Assembly: GCA_000193795.2 (NCBI GenBank)
Contig: AEPI01000009.1
Coordinates: forward strand, 1-13,046
Length of the DNA: 13,046 nucleotides
DNA from: Neisseria lactamica NS19
GTDB lineage: Bacteria; Pseudomonadota; Gammaproteobacteria; Burkholderiales; Neisseriaceae
Direction of reading: 5' to 3'
Shown here piece by piece: positions 1 through 6,938 of this stretch. The translations under genes and the position numbers were made by a program. Each line of letters begins with the position of its first letter. The first letter of the stretch is position 1. The notes under the pieces are model-generated. The model saw only the letters and a program-made list of their open reading frames with translations. It searched no databases and was not told the DNA's origin.

Positions 1-2
1 GA

Positions 3-872
3 ATGAAACCGATAAAAAAAGCCGTTTTCCCCGTTGCAGGGATGGGAACCCGCTTCCTGCCCGCCACCAAGGCCAGTCCGAAAGAAATGCTGCCCATCGT
101 CGATAAGCCGCTGATCCAATACGCCGTAGAAGAAGCCGTAAAAGCCGGCTGCACGGAAATGGTGTTTGTTACCGGGCGCAACAAGCGCAGCATCGAAGAC
201 CATTTCGACAAGGCATACGAACTCGAAACCGAGTTGGAAATGCGCCATAAGGACAAATTGTTGGAACACGTCCGCAACATCCTGCCGCCGAACATTACCT
301 GCCTCTACATCCGCCAGGCCGAAGCACTGGGGCTCGGACACGCCGTCTTGTGCGCCCGCGCCGCCATCGGCGACGAACCCTTCGCCGTGATTTTGGCTGA
401 CGACTTAATCGATGCCCCAAAAGGCGCGCTCAAACAAATGGTCGAAGTGTACGAACGCAGCGGCAACAGCATTTTGGGCGTAGAAACCGTCGAACCGTCG
501 CAAACCGGCTCATACGGCATCGTCGAAACCGAACAGCTCAAACCGTTCCAACGCATTACCGGCATTGTCGAAAAACCCAAGCCCGAAGACGCGCCCTCCA
601 ACCTTGCCGTCGTCGGACGCTACATCCTCACCCCGCGCATTTTCGACCTCTTAACCGGCCTGCCGCGCGGCGCGGGCAACGAAATCCAGCTTACAGACGG
701 CATCGCCAAGCTGCTCGATCACGAATTTGTCCTGGCGCACCCCTTTGAAGGCACGCGCTACGACTGCGGCAGCAAACTGGGCTACCTCGAAGCCACCGTC
801 GCCTACGGCCTGAAACACCCCGAAACCGGCGAACCCTTCCGCCGCCTTTTGGAAAAATACCGCACCGAATAA
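3..872 (+). CDS. galU: UTP--glucose-1-phosphate uridylyltransferase
   Basis: This cytosolic enzyme makes UDP-glucose and pyrophosphate from UTP and glucose-1-phosphate. UDP-glucose feeds lipooligosaccharide and other surface-sugar synthesis. The 289-residue length is normal for bacterial GalU. Visible motifs are the N-terminal nucleotide-binding loop with the G13-x-G15-T-R17 core and the following PKEML (residues 26-30), the QAEALGLGHA segment (105-114), the LADD metal-binding aspartates (131-134), the VEKP motif near residue 190 and GNEIQLTDGI near 225. The ATG lies two bases from the window edge, so its ribosome-binding site and promoter are not visible. The N-terminus starts where GalU proteins usually do, so I take the gene as complete. 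argH follows after 18 bases with no terminator, which suggests co-transcription. One degenerate DUS (11 of 12 bases) lies inside at 692-703. Confidence 0.96.
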   Translation: MKPIKKAVFPVAGMGTRFLPATKASPKEMLPIVDKPLIQYAVEEAVKAGCTEMVFVTGRNKRSIEDHFDKAYELETELEMRHKDKLLEHVRNILPPNITCLYIRQAEALGLGHAVLCARAAIGDEPFAVILADDLIDAPKGALKQMVEVYERSGNSILGVETVEPSQTGSYGIVETEQLKPFQRITGIVEKPKPEDAPSNLAVVGRYILTPRIFDLLTGLPRGAGNEIQLTDGIAKLLDHEFVLAHPFEGTRYDCGSKLGYLEATVAYGLKHPETGEPFRRLLEKYRTE

Positions 873-890
873 CCCCATCAAGGAATCCTT

Positions 891-2267
891 ATGCACGACA
901 AAACCTGGTCCGGACGCTTTAACGAACCCGTTTCCGAACTCGTCAAACAATACACCGCCTCCATCGGTTTCGACCAACGGCTTGCCGAATGGGACATCCA
1001 AGGCTCGCTGGCACACGCGCAAATGTTGAAAGAAACCGGCGTGTTGGACGAAGGCGATTTGGCGGACATCCGCCGGGGTATGGCGGAAATCCTCGAAGAA
1101 ATCCGCAGCGGCAAAATCGAATGGTCGCTCGATTTGGAAGATGTCCATATGAACATCGAACGCCGCCTGACCGACAAAATCGGCGACGCGGGCAAACGCC
1201 TGCACACCGGCCGCAGCCGCAACGACCAAGTCGCCACTGACATCCGCCTGTGGCTGCGCGATCAGATTACCGTTATCCAAAACCTGATTCAAAACCTTCA
1301 GACGGCATTACTGGATTTAGCGGAACAAAACGCCGAAACCGTTATGCCCGGCTTTACCCATCTGCAAGTCGCCCAGCCGGTCAGCTTCGGACACCATATG
1401 CTCGCCTACGTCGAAATGCTCGGACGCGATAACGAACGGATGGCGGACTGCCGCCGCCGCGTCAACCGTATGCCGCTCGGCGCAGCCGCCCTTGCCGGGA
1501 CGACCTACCCGATTCGGCGTGAAATCACCGCCGAATTACTGGGTTTCGAGCAAATCTGCCAAAACTCGCTCGATGCCGTATCCGACCGCGATTTCGCCAT
1601 TGAGTTCACGTCTGCCGCCTCGCTGATTATGGTTCACTTGAGCCGCCTGTCCGAAGAATTGATTTTGTGGATGAGTCCGCGTTTCGGCTTCATCGACATC
1701 GCCGACCGCTTCTGCACCGGCTCGTCCATCATGCCGCAGAAGAAAAATCCCGACGTACCCGAACTCGTGCGCGGCAAATCCGGCCGCGTCATCGGACACC
1801 TTATCGGCCTGATTACCCTGATGAAATCCCAGCCCTTGGCGTACAACAAAGACAATCAGGAAGACAAAGAACCGCTGTTTGACACTGCCGACACACTCAT
1901 CGACACACTGCGGATTTACGCCGATATGATGCGCGGCGTAACCGTCAAACCCGACAATATGCGCGCCGCCGTGATGCAGGGTTTTGCCACCGCCACCGAC
2001 TTGGCGGATTATCTGGTCAAAAAAGGTATGCCCTTCCGCGATGCCCACGAAGTCGTCGCCCAAGCCGTGCGCCACGCCGATGAAGCCGGCGTTGATTTGA
2101 GCGAATTGCCGCTTGAAGTCCTGCAAGGCTTCAGCAAGCTGATTTCAGACGACGTGTACGGCGTGCTGACACCCGAAGGCAGCTTAAACGCCCGCAACCA
2201 CTTGGGCGGCACCGCGCCGGAACAAGTGCGCCTCCAAGTCAAACGCTGGCGTGAAGTGTTGGCTTAA
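891..2267 (+). CDS. argH: Argininosuccinate lyase
   Basis: ArgH cleaves argininosuccinate to arginine and fumarate, the final step of arginine biosynthesis, as a cytosolic homotetramer of the fumarase/aspartase superfamily. At 458 residues it has the usual family length. The three conserved regions are visible: HTGRSRNDQ (residues 105-113), FTHLQ with H157 as the probable catalytic histidine (155-159), and the superfamily signature GSSIMPQKKNP (277-287), whose serine loop carries the catalytic base. The ATG at 891 follows an AAGGA ribosome-binding site at 880-884. The gene follows galU by 18 bases and is closed by a DUS-pair terminator seven bases after its stop. A 12-base DUS lies within the coding sequence at 1297-1308. 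No frameshift or missing key residue is seen. Confidence 0.97.
   Translation: MHDKTWSGRFNEPVSELVKQYTASIGFDQRLAEWDIQGSLAHAQMLKETGVLDEGDLADIRRGMAEILEEIRSGKIEWSLDLEDVHMNIERRLTDKIGDAGKRLHTGRSRNDQVATDIRLWLRDQITVIQNLIQNLQTALLDLAEQNAETVMPGFTHLQVAQPVSFGHHMLAYVEMLGRDNERMADCRRRVNRMPLGAAALAGTTYPIRREITAELLGFEQICQNSLDAVSDRDFAIEFTSAASLIMVHLSRLSEELILWMSPRFGFIDIADRFCTGSSIMPQKKNPDVPELVRGKSGRVIGHLIGLITLMKSQPLAYNKDNQEDKEPLFDTADTLIDTLRIYADMMRGVTVKPDNMRAAVMQGFATATDLADYLVKKGMPFRDAHEVVAQAVRHADEAGVDLSELPLEVLQGFSKLISDDVYGVLTPEGSLNARNHLGGTAPEQVRLQVKRWREVLA
1297..1308 (-). repeat. DNA uptake sequence inside argH
   Basis: This is a 12-base extended DUS in reverse orientation (TTCAGACGGCAT) within the argH coding sequence. 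In Neisseria, DUS copies are bound by the type IV pilus protein ComP during natural transformation. It is a single copy with no partner arm nearby, so it is not a terminator. Confidence 0.95.
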
Positions 2268-2273
2268 CCCCCG

Positions 2274-2307
2274 ATGCCGTCTGAAGAAATGTTCAGACGG
2301 CATTTTT
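2274..2307 (+). terminator. DUS-pair terminator after argH
   Basis: Two full 12-base DUS copies face each other: ATGCCGTCTGAA at 2274-2285 and TTCAGACGGCAT at 2292-2303. They are separated by a 6-base loop and form a 12-bp stem, followed by a T run at 2303-2307. This is the standard neisserial arrangement in which inverted uptake sequences double as a Rho-independent terminator. It ends the galU-argH transcript. Confidence 0.95.
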
Positions 2308-2323
2308 AAAAGGCAAGAACACG

Positions 2324-2794
2324 ATGACCGATACGGATACCCAAGCCGACCGCTTCGAACAGATGATGTGGCAGGCGGTGGACAAACTTTTTGAACAGCA
2401 TGACGGCAAACTCGAAAGCATGGACGGACGGGAACAGGAGCTGGTTTTGATTTGGCGGGCGGAAGCCGACATCGGCAACGGCGGCATACTGCAATTTGTC
2501 TGCAACTGGGGTTTTCCCGCCGCCGAAACGACTTGTTCCGTTCTGAAAAAAATCGGTGCGGTACACAGCGCAATGCTGATCCATCGGGCGGCAGACGCAT
2601 TGGACAAAGAAATCCGCCACCTCCAATCGGAAGGTAAAAACCTGAAAGAAATGTGGGATATAACACAACATCTCGACAACAAAACCGCCTCACTGCTGAA
2701 TAGTCTGGATGAACAATATTGGCAAGACCCCGACAAACTGTATCTGCTGGGATGGCAATACTATTCCGGCAACCCTGTTCAGACGGCGTTTTAA
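2324..2794 (+). CDS. Small acidic hypothetical protein, DUF4375/DMP19-like
   Basis: This is a 156-residue soluble protein with no signal peptide or membrane segment. The central part (about residues 40-90) has the pattern I associate with DUF4375: a tryptophan/acidic run, then GNGG (51-54), LQF (56-58), N61, and a helical segment ending KIGAVHSAMLIHRA. The C-terminal LDEQYW (128-133) also fits. The best-known neisserial member of that family is DMP19, a DNA-mimic protein reported to block the repressor NHTF. I count 25 Asp/Glu against 14 Lys/Arg, a net charge near -11, which suits a DNA mimic but proves nothing. The ATG at 2324 follows an AAAAGG stretch at 2308-2313. Its last codons (VQTAF and stop) are built from a DUS. 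It could be DMP19, a paralogue, or a DUF4375 protein of other function. The family call comes from pattern memory only. Confidence 0.8.
   Translation: MTDTDTQADRFEQMMWQAVDKLFEQHDGKLESMDGREQELVLIWRAEADIGNGGILQFVCNWGFPAAETTCSVLKKIGAVHSAMLIHRAADALDKEIRHLQSEGKNLKEMWDITQHLDNKTASLLNSLDEQYWQDPDKLYLLGWQYYSGNPVQTAF
2778..2787 (-). repeat. DNA uptake sequence at the 3' end of the DUF4375-like gene
   Basis: This is an exact 10-base DUS in reverse orientation (TTCAGACGGC). It is followed by GT, so it lacks the extended 12-base form. It overlaps the last codons of the small hypothetical gene and ends five bases before the stop codon. No opposing copy lies nearby, so it does not form a terminator. Confidence 0.93.
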
Positions 2795-2977
2795 AGGGAG
2801 GGGTTCTCAAGCATTCCGGCAAATCAAAATGCCGCCTTTACCCGCATTCCGCCGCCCATACGGCAATATGAAACAGCCCGATTTTTACCTGTTCCGCCAC
2901 GCATTGCCCGCTGCTTTCCCCTTACGGTCGTGATGCACGGACAAAAATACAAGTCAGAACAAGCAATAACCGGATCG

Positions 2978-3007
2978 GATAATAACAAATTTAAAAAATA
3001 ATTATTT
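2978..3007 (+). promoter_or_regulatory. Candidate Fur-box region upstream of fbpA
   Basis: This AT-rich stretch contains GATAAT at 2978-2983 and a perfect 12-bp palindrome AAATAATTATTT at 2996-3007 that runs into the candidate -35 hexamer. Fur sites are built from GATAAT-like hexamers, and neisserial fbpA is a classical Fur/iron-repressed gene with a Fur site overlapping its promoter. The AT-rich palindromic sequence is seen directly. That Fur binds exactly here is inference. Confidence 0.65.
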
Positions 3008-3034
3008 GCATTTATAAAGAAGAAGGAATACACT
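3006..3034 (+). promoter_or_regulatory. Candidate sigma-70 promoter of fbpA
   Basis: TTGCAT at 3006-3011 and TACACT at 3029-3034 are separated by 17 bases. This would start transcription near 3040 and leave a leader of about 50 bases. Neither hexamer is a perfect match (3 of 6 and 4 of 6), but the spacing is ideal. The -35 overlaps the Fur-type palindrome, as expected for an iron-repressed promoter. An alternative -10, TATAAA at 3013-3018, has a poorer -35. Confidence 0.6.
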
Positions 3035-3090
3035 ACACACCGTTATGTTTTAACAAGGTGTACACTCTCATTCATTAGGAGAAAATCGAT

Positions 3091-4086
3091 ATGAAAACAT
3101 CTATCCGATACGCACTGCTTGCCGCAGCCCTGACCGCCGCAACCCCCGCGCTGGCAGACATTACCGTGTACAACGGCCAACACAAAGAAGCAGCACAAGC
3201 CGTTGCAGATGCCTTTACCCGGGCTACCGGCATCAAAGTCAAACTCAACAGCGCCAAAGGCGACCAGCTTGCCGGTCAAATCAAAGAAGAAGGCAGCCGA
3301 AGCCCCGCCGACGTATTCTATTCCGAACAAATCCCGGCACTCGCCACCCTTTCCGCAGCCAACCTCCTAGAGCCCCTGCCCGCCTCCACCATCAACGAAA
3401 CACGCGGCAAAGGCGTGCCGGTTGCCGCCAAAAAAGACTGGGTGGCACTGAGCGGCCGTTCGCGCGTCGTCGTTTACGACACCCGCAAACTGTCTGAAAA
3501 AGACTTGGAAAAATCCGTCCTGAATTACGCCACGCCGAAATGGAAAAACCGCATCGGTTACGCCCCCACTTCCGGCGCGTTCTTGGAACAGGTTGTCGCC
3601 ATCGTCAAATTAAAAGGCGAAGCGGCCGCATTGAAATGGCTCAAAGGCCTGAAAGAATACGGCAAGCCTTACGCTAAAAACTCCGTCGCCCTTCAAGCGG
3701 TTGAAAACGGCGAAATCGATGCCGCCCTCATCAACAACTACTACTGGCACGCTTTCGCGCGTGAAAAAGGCGTACAAAACATCCATACCCGCCTGAATTT
3801 CGTCCGCCACAGAGATCCCGGCGCACTCATTACCTATTCCGGTGCTGCCGTGTTAAAATCCTCCCAAAACAAGGATGAGGCGAAAAAATTCGTCGCCTTC
3901 CTCGCCGGCAAGGAAGGACAGCGCGCCCTGACCGCCGTCCGTGCAGAATATCCTTTGAATCCGCACGTGGTATCCTCTTTCAATTTGGAACCCATCGCCA
4001 AGTTGGAAGCACCCCAAGTGTCCGCCACCACTGTTGCCGAAAAAGAACACGCCACCCGGCTGCTTGAACAAGCCGGTATGAAATAA
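3091..4086 (+). CDS. fbpA: Periplasmic ferric-iron-binding protein FbpA
   Basis: FbpA (bacterial transferrin) captures Fe3+ stripped from host transferrin or lactoferrin at the outer membrane and carries it through the periplasm to the FbpB-FbpC importer. The 331-residue precursor has a 22-residue Sec signal peptide ending in ALA. The mature protein begins DITVYNGQH. All four protein iron ligands known for the family are present: His9, Glu57, Tyr195 and Tyr196 in mature numbering (31, 79, 217 and 218 in the precursor). The remaining coordination sites are filled by phosphate and water in characterised FbpA. The ATG at 3091 has a strong ribosome-binding site, AGGAGA, at 3077-3082. It is the first gene of fbpABC. 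The control region ahead of it looks Fur-regulated, and a hairpin after the stop probably limits read-through to fbpB. Confidence 0.98.
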   Translation: MKTSIRYALLAAALTAATPALADITVYNGQHKEAAQAVADAFTRATGIKVKLNSAKGDQLAGQIKEEGSRSPADVFYSEQIPALATLSAANLLEPLPASTINETRGKGVPVAAKKDWVALSGRSRVVVYDTRKLSEKDLEKSVLNYATPKWKNRIGYAPTSGAFLEQVVAIVKLKGEAAALKWLKGLKEYGKPYAKNSVALQAVENGEIDAALINNYYWHAFAREKGVQNIHTRLNFVRHRDPGALITYSGAAVLKSSQNKDEAKKFVAFLAGKEGQRALTAVRAEYPLNPHVVSSFNLEPIAKLEAPQVSATTVAEKEHATRLLEQAGMK

Positions 4087-4103
4087 GCCGTTTTCGGATT
4101 GTC

Positions 4104-4137
4104 AAACGGGCGGACATTTATACTGTCCGCCCGTTTT
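4104..4137 (+). terminator. Intercistronic hairpin between fbpA and fbpB
   Basis: A perfect 13-bp inverted repeat, AAACGGGCGGACA at 4104-4116 and TGTCCGCCCGTTT at 4124-4136, encloses a 7-base loop and is followed by one more T (T run 4134-4137). It resembles a Rho-independent terminator with a short T tract. Placed 17 bases after the fbpA stop and four bases before the fbpB ATG, it most likely acts as a partial terminator or 3'-end stabiliser. That would let the abundant binding protein be made in excess of the permease and ATPase. Confidence 0.85.
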
Positions 4138-4141
4138 GCCG

Positions 4142-5671
4142 ATGAAAAACACTATGTCTCCTAAAAAAATACCCCTTTGGCTTACCGGCCTCATCCTACT
4201 GATCGCCCTGCCGCTTACCCTGCCTTTTTTATATGTCGCTATGCGTTCGTGGCAAGTCGGCATCAACCGCGCCGTCGAACTGCTGTTCCGCCCGCGTATG
4301 TGGGATTTGCTCTCCAACACCTTGACGATGATGGCGGGCGTTACCCTGATTTCCATTGTTTTAGGCATCACCTGCGCCCTTTTGTTCCAACGTTACCGCT
4401 TTTTCGGCAAAACCTTTTTTCAGACGGCAATCACCCTTCCCTTGTGCATCCCCGCATTTGTCAGTTGTTTCACTTGGATCAGCCTGACCTTCCGTGTCGA
4501 AGGCTTTTGGGGAACGGTGATGATTATGAGCCTGTCCTCATTCCCGCTCGCCTACCTGCCCGTCGAGGCGGCGCTCAAACGCATCAGCCTGTCTTACGAA
4601 GAAGTCAGCCTGTCCTTGGGCAAAAGCCGCCTGCAAACCTTTTTCTCCGCCATACTCCCCCAACTCAAGCCCGCCATCGGCAGCAGCGTGTTACTGATTG
4701 CCCTGCATATGCTGGTCGAATTTGGCGCAGTATCCATTTTGAACTACCCCACTTTTACCACCGCCATTTTCCAAGAATACGAAATGTCCTACAACAACAA
4801 TACCGCCGCCCTGCTGTCTGCCGTTTTAATGGCGGTGTGCGGCATCGTCGTATTCGGCGAAAGCATATTTCGCGGCAAAGCCAAGATTTACCACAGCGGC
4901 AAAGGCGTTGCCCGTCCTTATCCCGTCAAAACCCTCAAACTGCCTGGTCAGATCGGCGCAATTGTTTTTTTAAGCAGCTTATTGGCTTTGGGCATTATTA
5001 TCCCCTTTGGCGTATTGGTACATTGGATGATGGTCGGCACTTCCGGCACATTCGCGCTCGTATCCGTATTTGATGCCTTTGTCCGTTCTTTAAGCGTATC
5101 GGCTTTGGGTGCGGTTTTGACTATATTATGTGCCTTACCCCTTGTTTGGGCATCGGTCCGCTATCGCAATTTTTTAACCGTTTGGATAGACAGGCTGCCG
5201 TTTTTACTGCACGCCGTCCCCGGTTTGGTTATCGCCCTATCCTTGGTTTATTTCAGCATCAACTACACCCCTGCCGTTTACCAAACCTTTATTGTTGTCA
5301 TCCTTGCCTATTTCATGCTTTACCTGCCGATGGCGCAAACCACCCTGAGGACTTCCTTGGAACAACTCCCCAAAGGGATGGAACAGGTCGGCGCAACACT
5401 GGGACGCGGACACTTCTTTATTTTCAGAACCTTGGTGCTGCCGTCCATCCTGCCCGGCATTACCGCCGCATTCGCACTCGTCTTCCTCAACCTGATGAAA
5501 GAGTTGACCGCCACCCTGCTGCTGACCGCCGACGACATCCACACACTCTCCACCGCCGTTTGGGAATACACATCAGACGCACAATATGCCGCCGCCACCC
5601 CTTACGCGCTGATGCTGGTATTATTTTCCGGCATCCCCGTATTCCTGCTGAAGAAATACGCCTTCAAATAA
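4142..5671 (+). CDS. fbpB: Iron(III) ABC transporter permease FbpB
   Basis: FbpB is the inner-membrane permease that receives Fe3+ from FbpA. At 509 residues it is a fusion of two permease halves (SfuB/HitB type), and about twelve hydrophobic segments can be followed. Each half has an EAA loop that contacts the ATPase. The first is near residue 153 (EEVSLSLGKS... ending in LP) and the second near 414 (EQVGATLGRG... also ending in LP). I choose the ATG at 4142. A TTG at 4136 would lie inside the hairpin stem, and a third candidate is the ATG at 4154. None has a clear ribosome-binding site, so initiation may be inefficient or coupled to hairpin opening. One DUS lies in the coding sequence at 4419-4428. 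The reading frame is intact. fbpC follows after 20 bases. Confidence 0.95.
   Translation: MKNTMSPKKIPLWLTGLILLIALPLTLPFLYVAMRSWQVGINRAVELLFRPRMWDLLSNTLTMMAGVTLISIVLGITCALLFQRYRFFGKTFFQTAITLPLCIPAFVSCFTWISLTFRVEGFWGTVMIMSLSSFPLAYLPVEAALKRISLSYEEVSLSLGKSRLQTFFSAILPQLKPAIGSSVLLIALHMLVEFGAVSILNYPTFTTAIFQEYEMSYNNNTAALLSAVLMAVCGIVVFGESIFRGKAKIYHSGKGVARPYPVKTLKLPGQIGAIVFLSSLLALGIIIPFGVLVHWMMVGTSGTFALVSVFDAFVRSLSVSALGAVLTILCALPLVWASVRYRNFLTVWIDRLPFLLHAVPGLVIALSLVYFSINYTPAVYQTFIVVILAYFMLYLPMAQTTLRTSLEQLPKGMEQVGATLGRGHFFIFRTLVLPSILPGITAAFALVFLNLMKELTATLLLTADDIHTLSTAVWEYTSDAQYAAATPYALMLVLFSGIPVFLLKKYAFK
4419..4428 (-). repeat. DNA uptake sequence inside fbpB
   Basis: This is an exact 10-base DUS in reverse orientation, followed by AA, so 11 of the 12 extended positions match. 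It is a single copy, lies within the first membrane half of fbpB, and has no opposing arm. Confidence 0.93.
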
Positions 5672-5691
5672 CAGCTTGAGGAAGTACCGCC

Positions 5692-6750
5692 ATGACCGCC
5701 GCCCTGTGCATCGGACACCTGTCCAAAAGTTTTCAAAACACCCCGGTTTTAAACGACATTTCGCTCAGCCTCGACCCGGGCGAAATCCTCTTCATCGTCG
5801 GCGCGTCCGGCTGCGGCAAAACCACCCTTTTACGCTGCCTCGCCGGTTTTGAACAACCCGATTCCGGCGAAATTTCGCTTTCCGGCAGAACCATCTTTTC
5901 AAAAAATACCAACCTCCCCGTCCGCGAACGCCGTTTGGGTTACGTCGTACAGGAAGGCGTACTGTTTCCCCACCTGACCGTTTACCGCAACACCGCCTAC
6001 GGGCTGGGCAACGGAAAAGGCAAGACGGCGCAAGAGCGGCAGCGCATCGAAGCTATGTTGGACTTGACCGGCATTTCCGAACTTGCCGGACGCTATCCGC
6101 ACGAACTTTCAGGCGGACAGCAACAGCGCGTCGCCCTCGCCCGCGCCCTCGCACCCGATCCCGAACTGATTTTGTTGGACGAACCCTTCAGCGCGCTGGA
6201 CGAACAGTTGCGCCGCCAAATCCGTGAAGAAATGATGTCTGTTTTGCGGCAAAACGGCAAGTCCGCCGTTTTCGTCAGCCACGACCGCGAAGAAGCCCTG
6301 CAATACGCAGACAAAATAGCCGTCATCCAACAAGGCAAACTACTCCAAGCCGCCTCGCCTGCCGAACTTTACCGCCGCCCCGCCAACCTTGATGCCGCCC
6401 TGTTTATCGGCGAAGGCATCGTATTCCCCGCCGCGCTCAACGCCGACGGCACCGCCGATTGCGGATTAGGCCGCCTGCCCGTCCAAAGCGCCGCACCCGC
6501 AGGCACGCGCGGCACACTGCTCATCCGTCCGGAACAGTTCAGCCTTTACCCCCATTCCGCACCCGCCGCCGCCATTCACGCCGTGGTTCTCAAAACCACG
6601 CCCAAAGCAAGGCACACCGAAATCAGCCTCCGGGCCGGACAAACCGTCCTCACGCTCAACCTCCCCGCAGCCCCTACCCTGTCAGACGGCATTTCCGCCG
6701 TCCTCCATTTGGACGGCCCCGCCCTGTTCTTCCCCGGAGACACTCCCTGA
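5692..6750 (+). CDS. fbpC: Iron(III) ABC transporter ATP-binding protein FbpC
   Basis: FbpC is the cytosolic ATPase that powers Fe3+ import through FbpB. The 352 residues comprise a nucleotide-binding domain (about 1-235) and a C-terminal regulatory, TOBE-like domain (about 240-352). The ATPase motifs are all intact: Walker A GASGCGKTT (37-45), Q-loop Gln87, signature LSGGQQQR (139-146), Walker B LILLDEP (159-165), D-loop SALD (167-170) and switch His197. The ATG at 5692 follows GAGGA at 5678-5682. The gene lies 20 bases after fbpB and is the last gene of fbpABC. No intrinsic terminator follows. Instead a Correia element begins 33 bases after the stop. A near-DUS (GTCAGACGGCAT, 11 of 12) occurs near 6681-6692. 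Confidence 0.97.
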   Translation: MTAALCIGHLSKSFQNTPVLNDISLSLDPGEILFIVGASGCGKTTLLRCLAGFEQPDSGEISLSGRTIFSKNTNLPVRERRLGYVVQEGVLFPHLTVYRNTAYGLGNGKGKTAQERQRIEAMLDLTGISELAGRYPHELSGGQQQRVALARALAPDPELILLDEPFSALDEQLRRQIREEMMSVLRQNGKSAVFVSHDREEALQYADKIAVIQQGKLLQAASPAELYRRPANLDAALFIGEGIVFPAALNADGTADCGLGRLPVQSAAPAGTRGTLLIRPEQFSLYPHSAPAAAIHAVVLKTTPKARHTEISLRAGQTVLTLNLPAAPTLSDGISAVLHLDGPALFFPGDTP

Positions 6751-6782
6751 AAGGCGGCAGCATCCCCAAGCCTGCGGATATT

Positions 6783-6936
6783 TATAGTGGATTAACAAAA
6801 ATCAGGACAAGGCGGCGAGCCGCAGACAGTACAGATAGTACGGAACCGATTCACTTGGTGCTTCGGCACCTTAGAGAATCGTTCTCTTTGAGCAAGGCGA
6901 GGCAACGCCGTACCGGTTTAAATTTAATCCACTATA
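6783..6936. mobile_element. Full-length Correia repeat-enclosed element (CREE)
   Basis: The 154-bp element has perfect 13-bp terminal inverted repeats, TATAGTGGATTAA at 6783-6795 and TTAATCCACTATA at 6924-6936, whose outer TA pairs are the expected target duplication. The length and the internal sequence fit the full-length Correia class (about 150-157 bp) rather than the internally deleted class. Inside are two small dyads. One is GGTGC-TTCG-GCACC at 6857-6870, and the other is AGAGAA-TCG-TTCTCT at 6873-6887, in the part of full-length elements that carries the IHF-binding region. CREEs are non-autonomous MITE-like elements. In transcripts their folded termini are known RNase III targets, and some carry outward promoters. 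It sits between fbpC and pta. Confidence 0.96.
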
Positions 6937-6938
6937 TC

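Noticed and set aside
2184..2822. Minus-strand open frame opposite the DUF4375-like gene
   Set aside because: It spans the argH terminator and is rich in Cys, Arg and Pro. The plus-strand gene is the better candidate. The missing stops reflect base composition.
2709..2933. Possible small gene overlapping the DUF4375-like gene and entering the fbpA upstream region
   Set aside because: It has no ribosome-binding site, overlaps a better-supported gene and has no recognisable motif. An internal ATG at 2869 would give only 21 residues, also without a ribosome-binding site.
4136..4141. TTG start for fbpB at 4136
   Set aside because: It lies inside the T run at the base of the intercistronic hairpin with no ribosome-binding site. 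The ATG at 4142 is a more plausible start.
4177..5073. 298-residue open frame in another frame of fbpB
   Set aside because: It is very rich in Arg, Pro, His and Gln, as expected from a shadow frame, while fbpB has clear permease motifs over the same bases.
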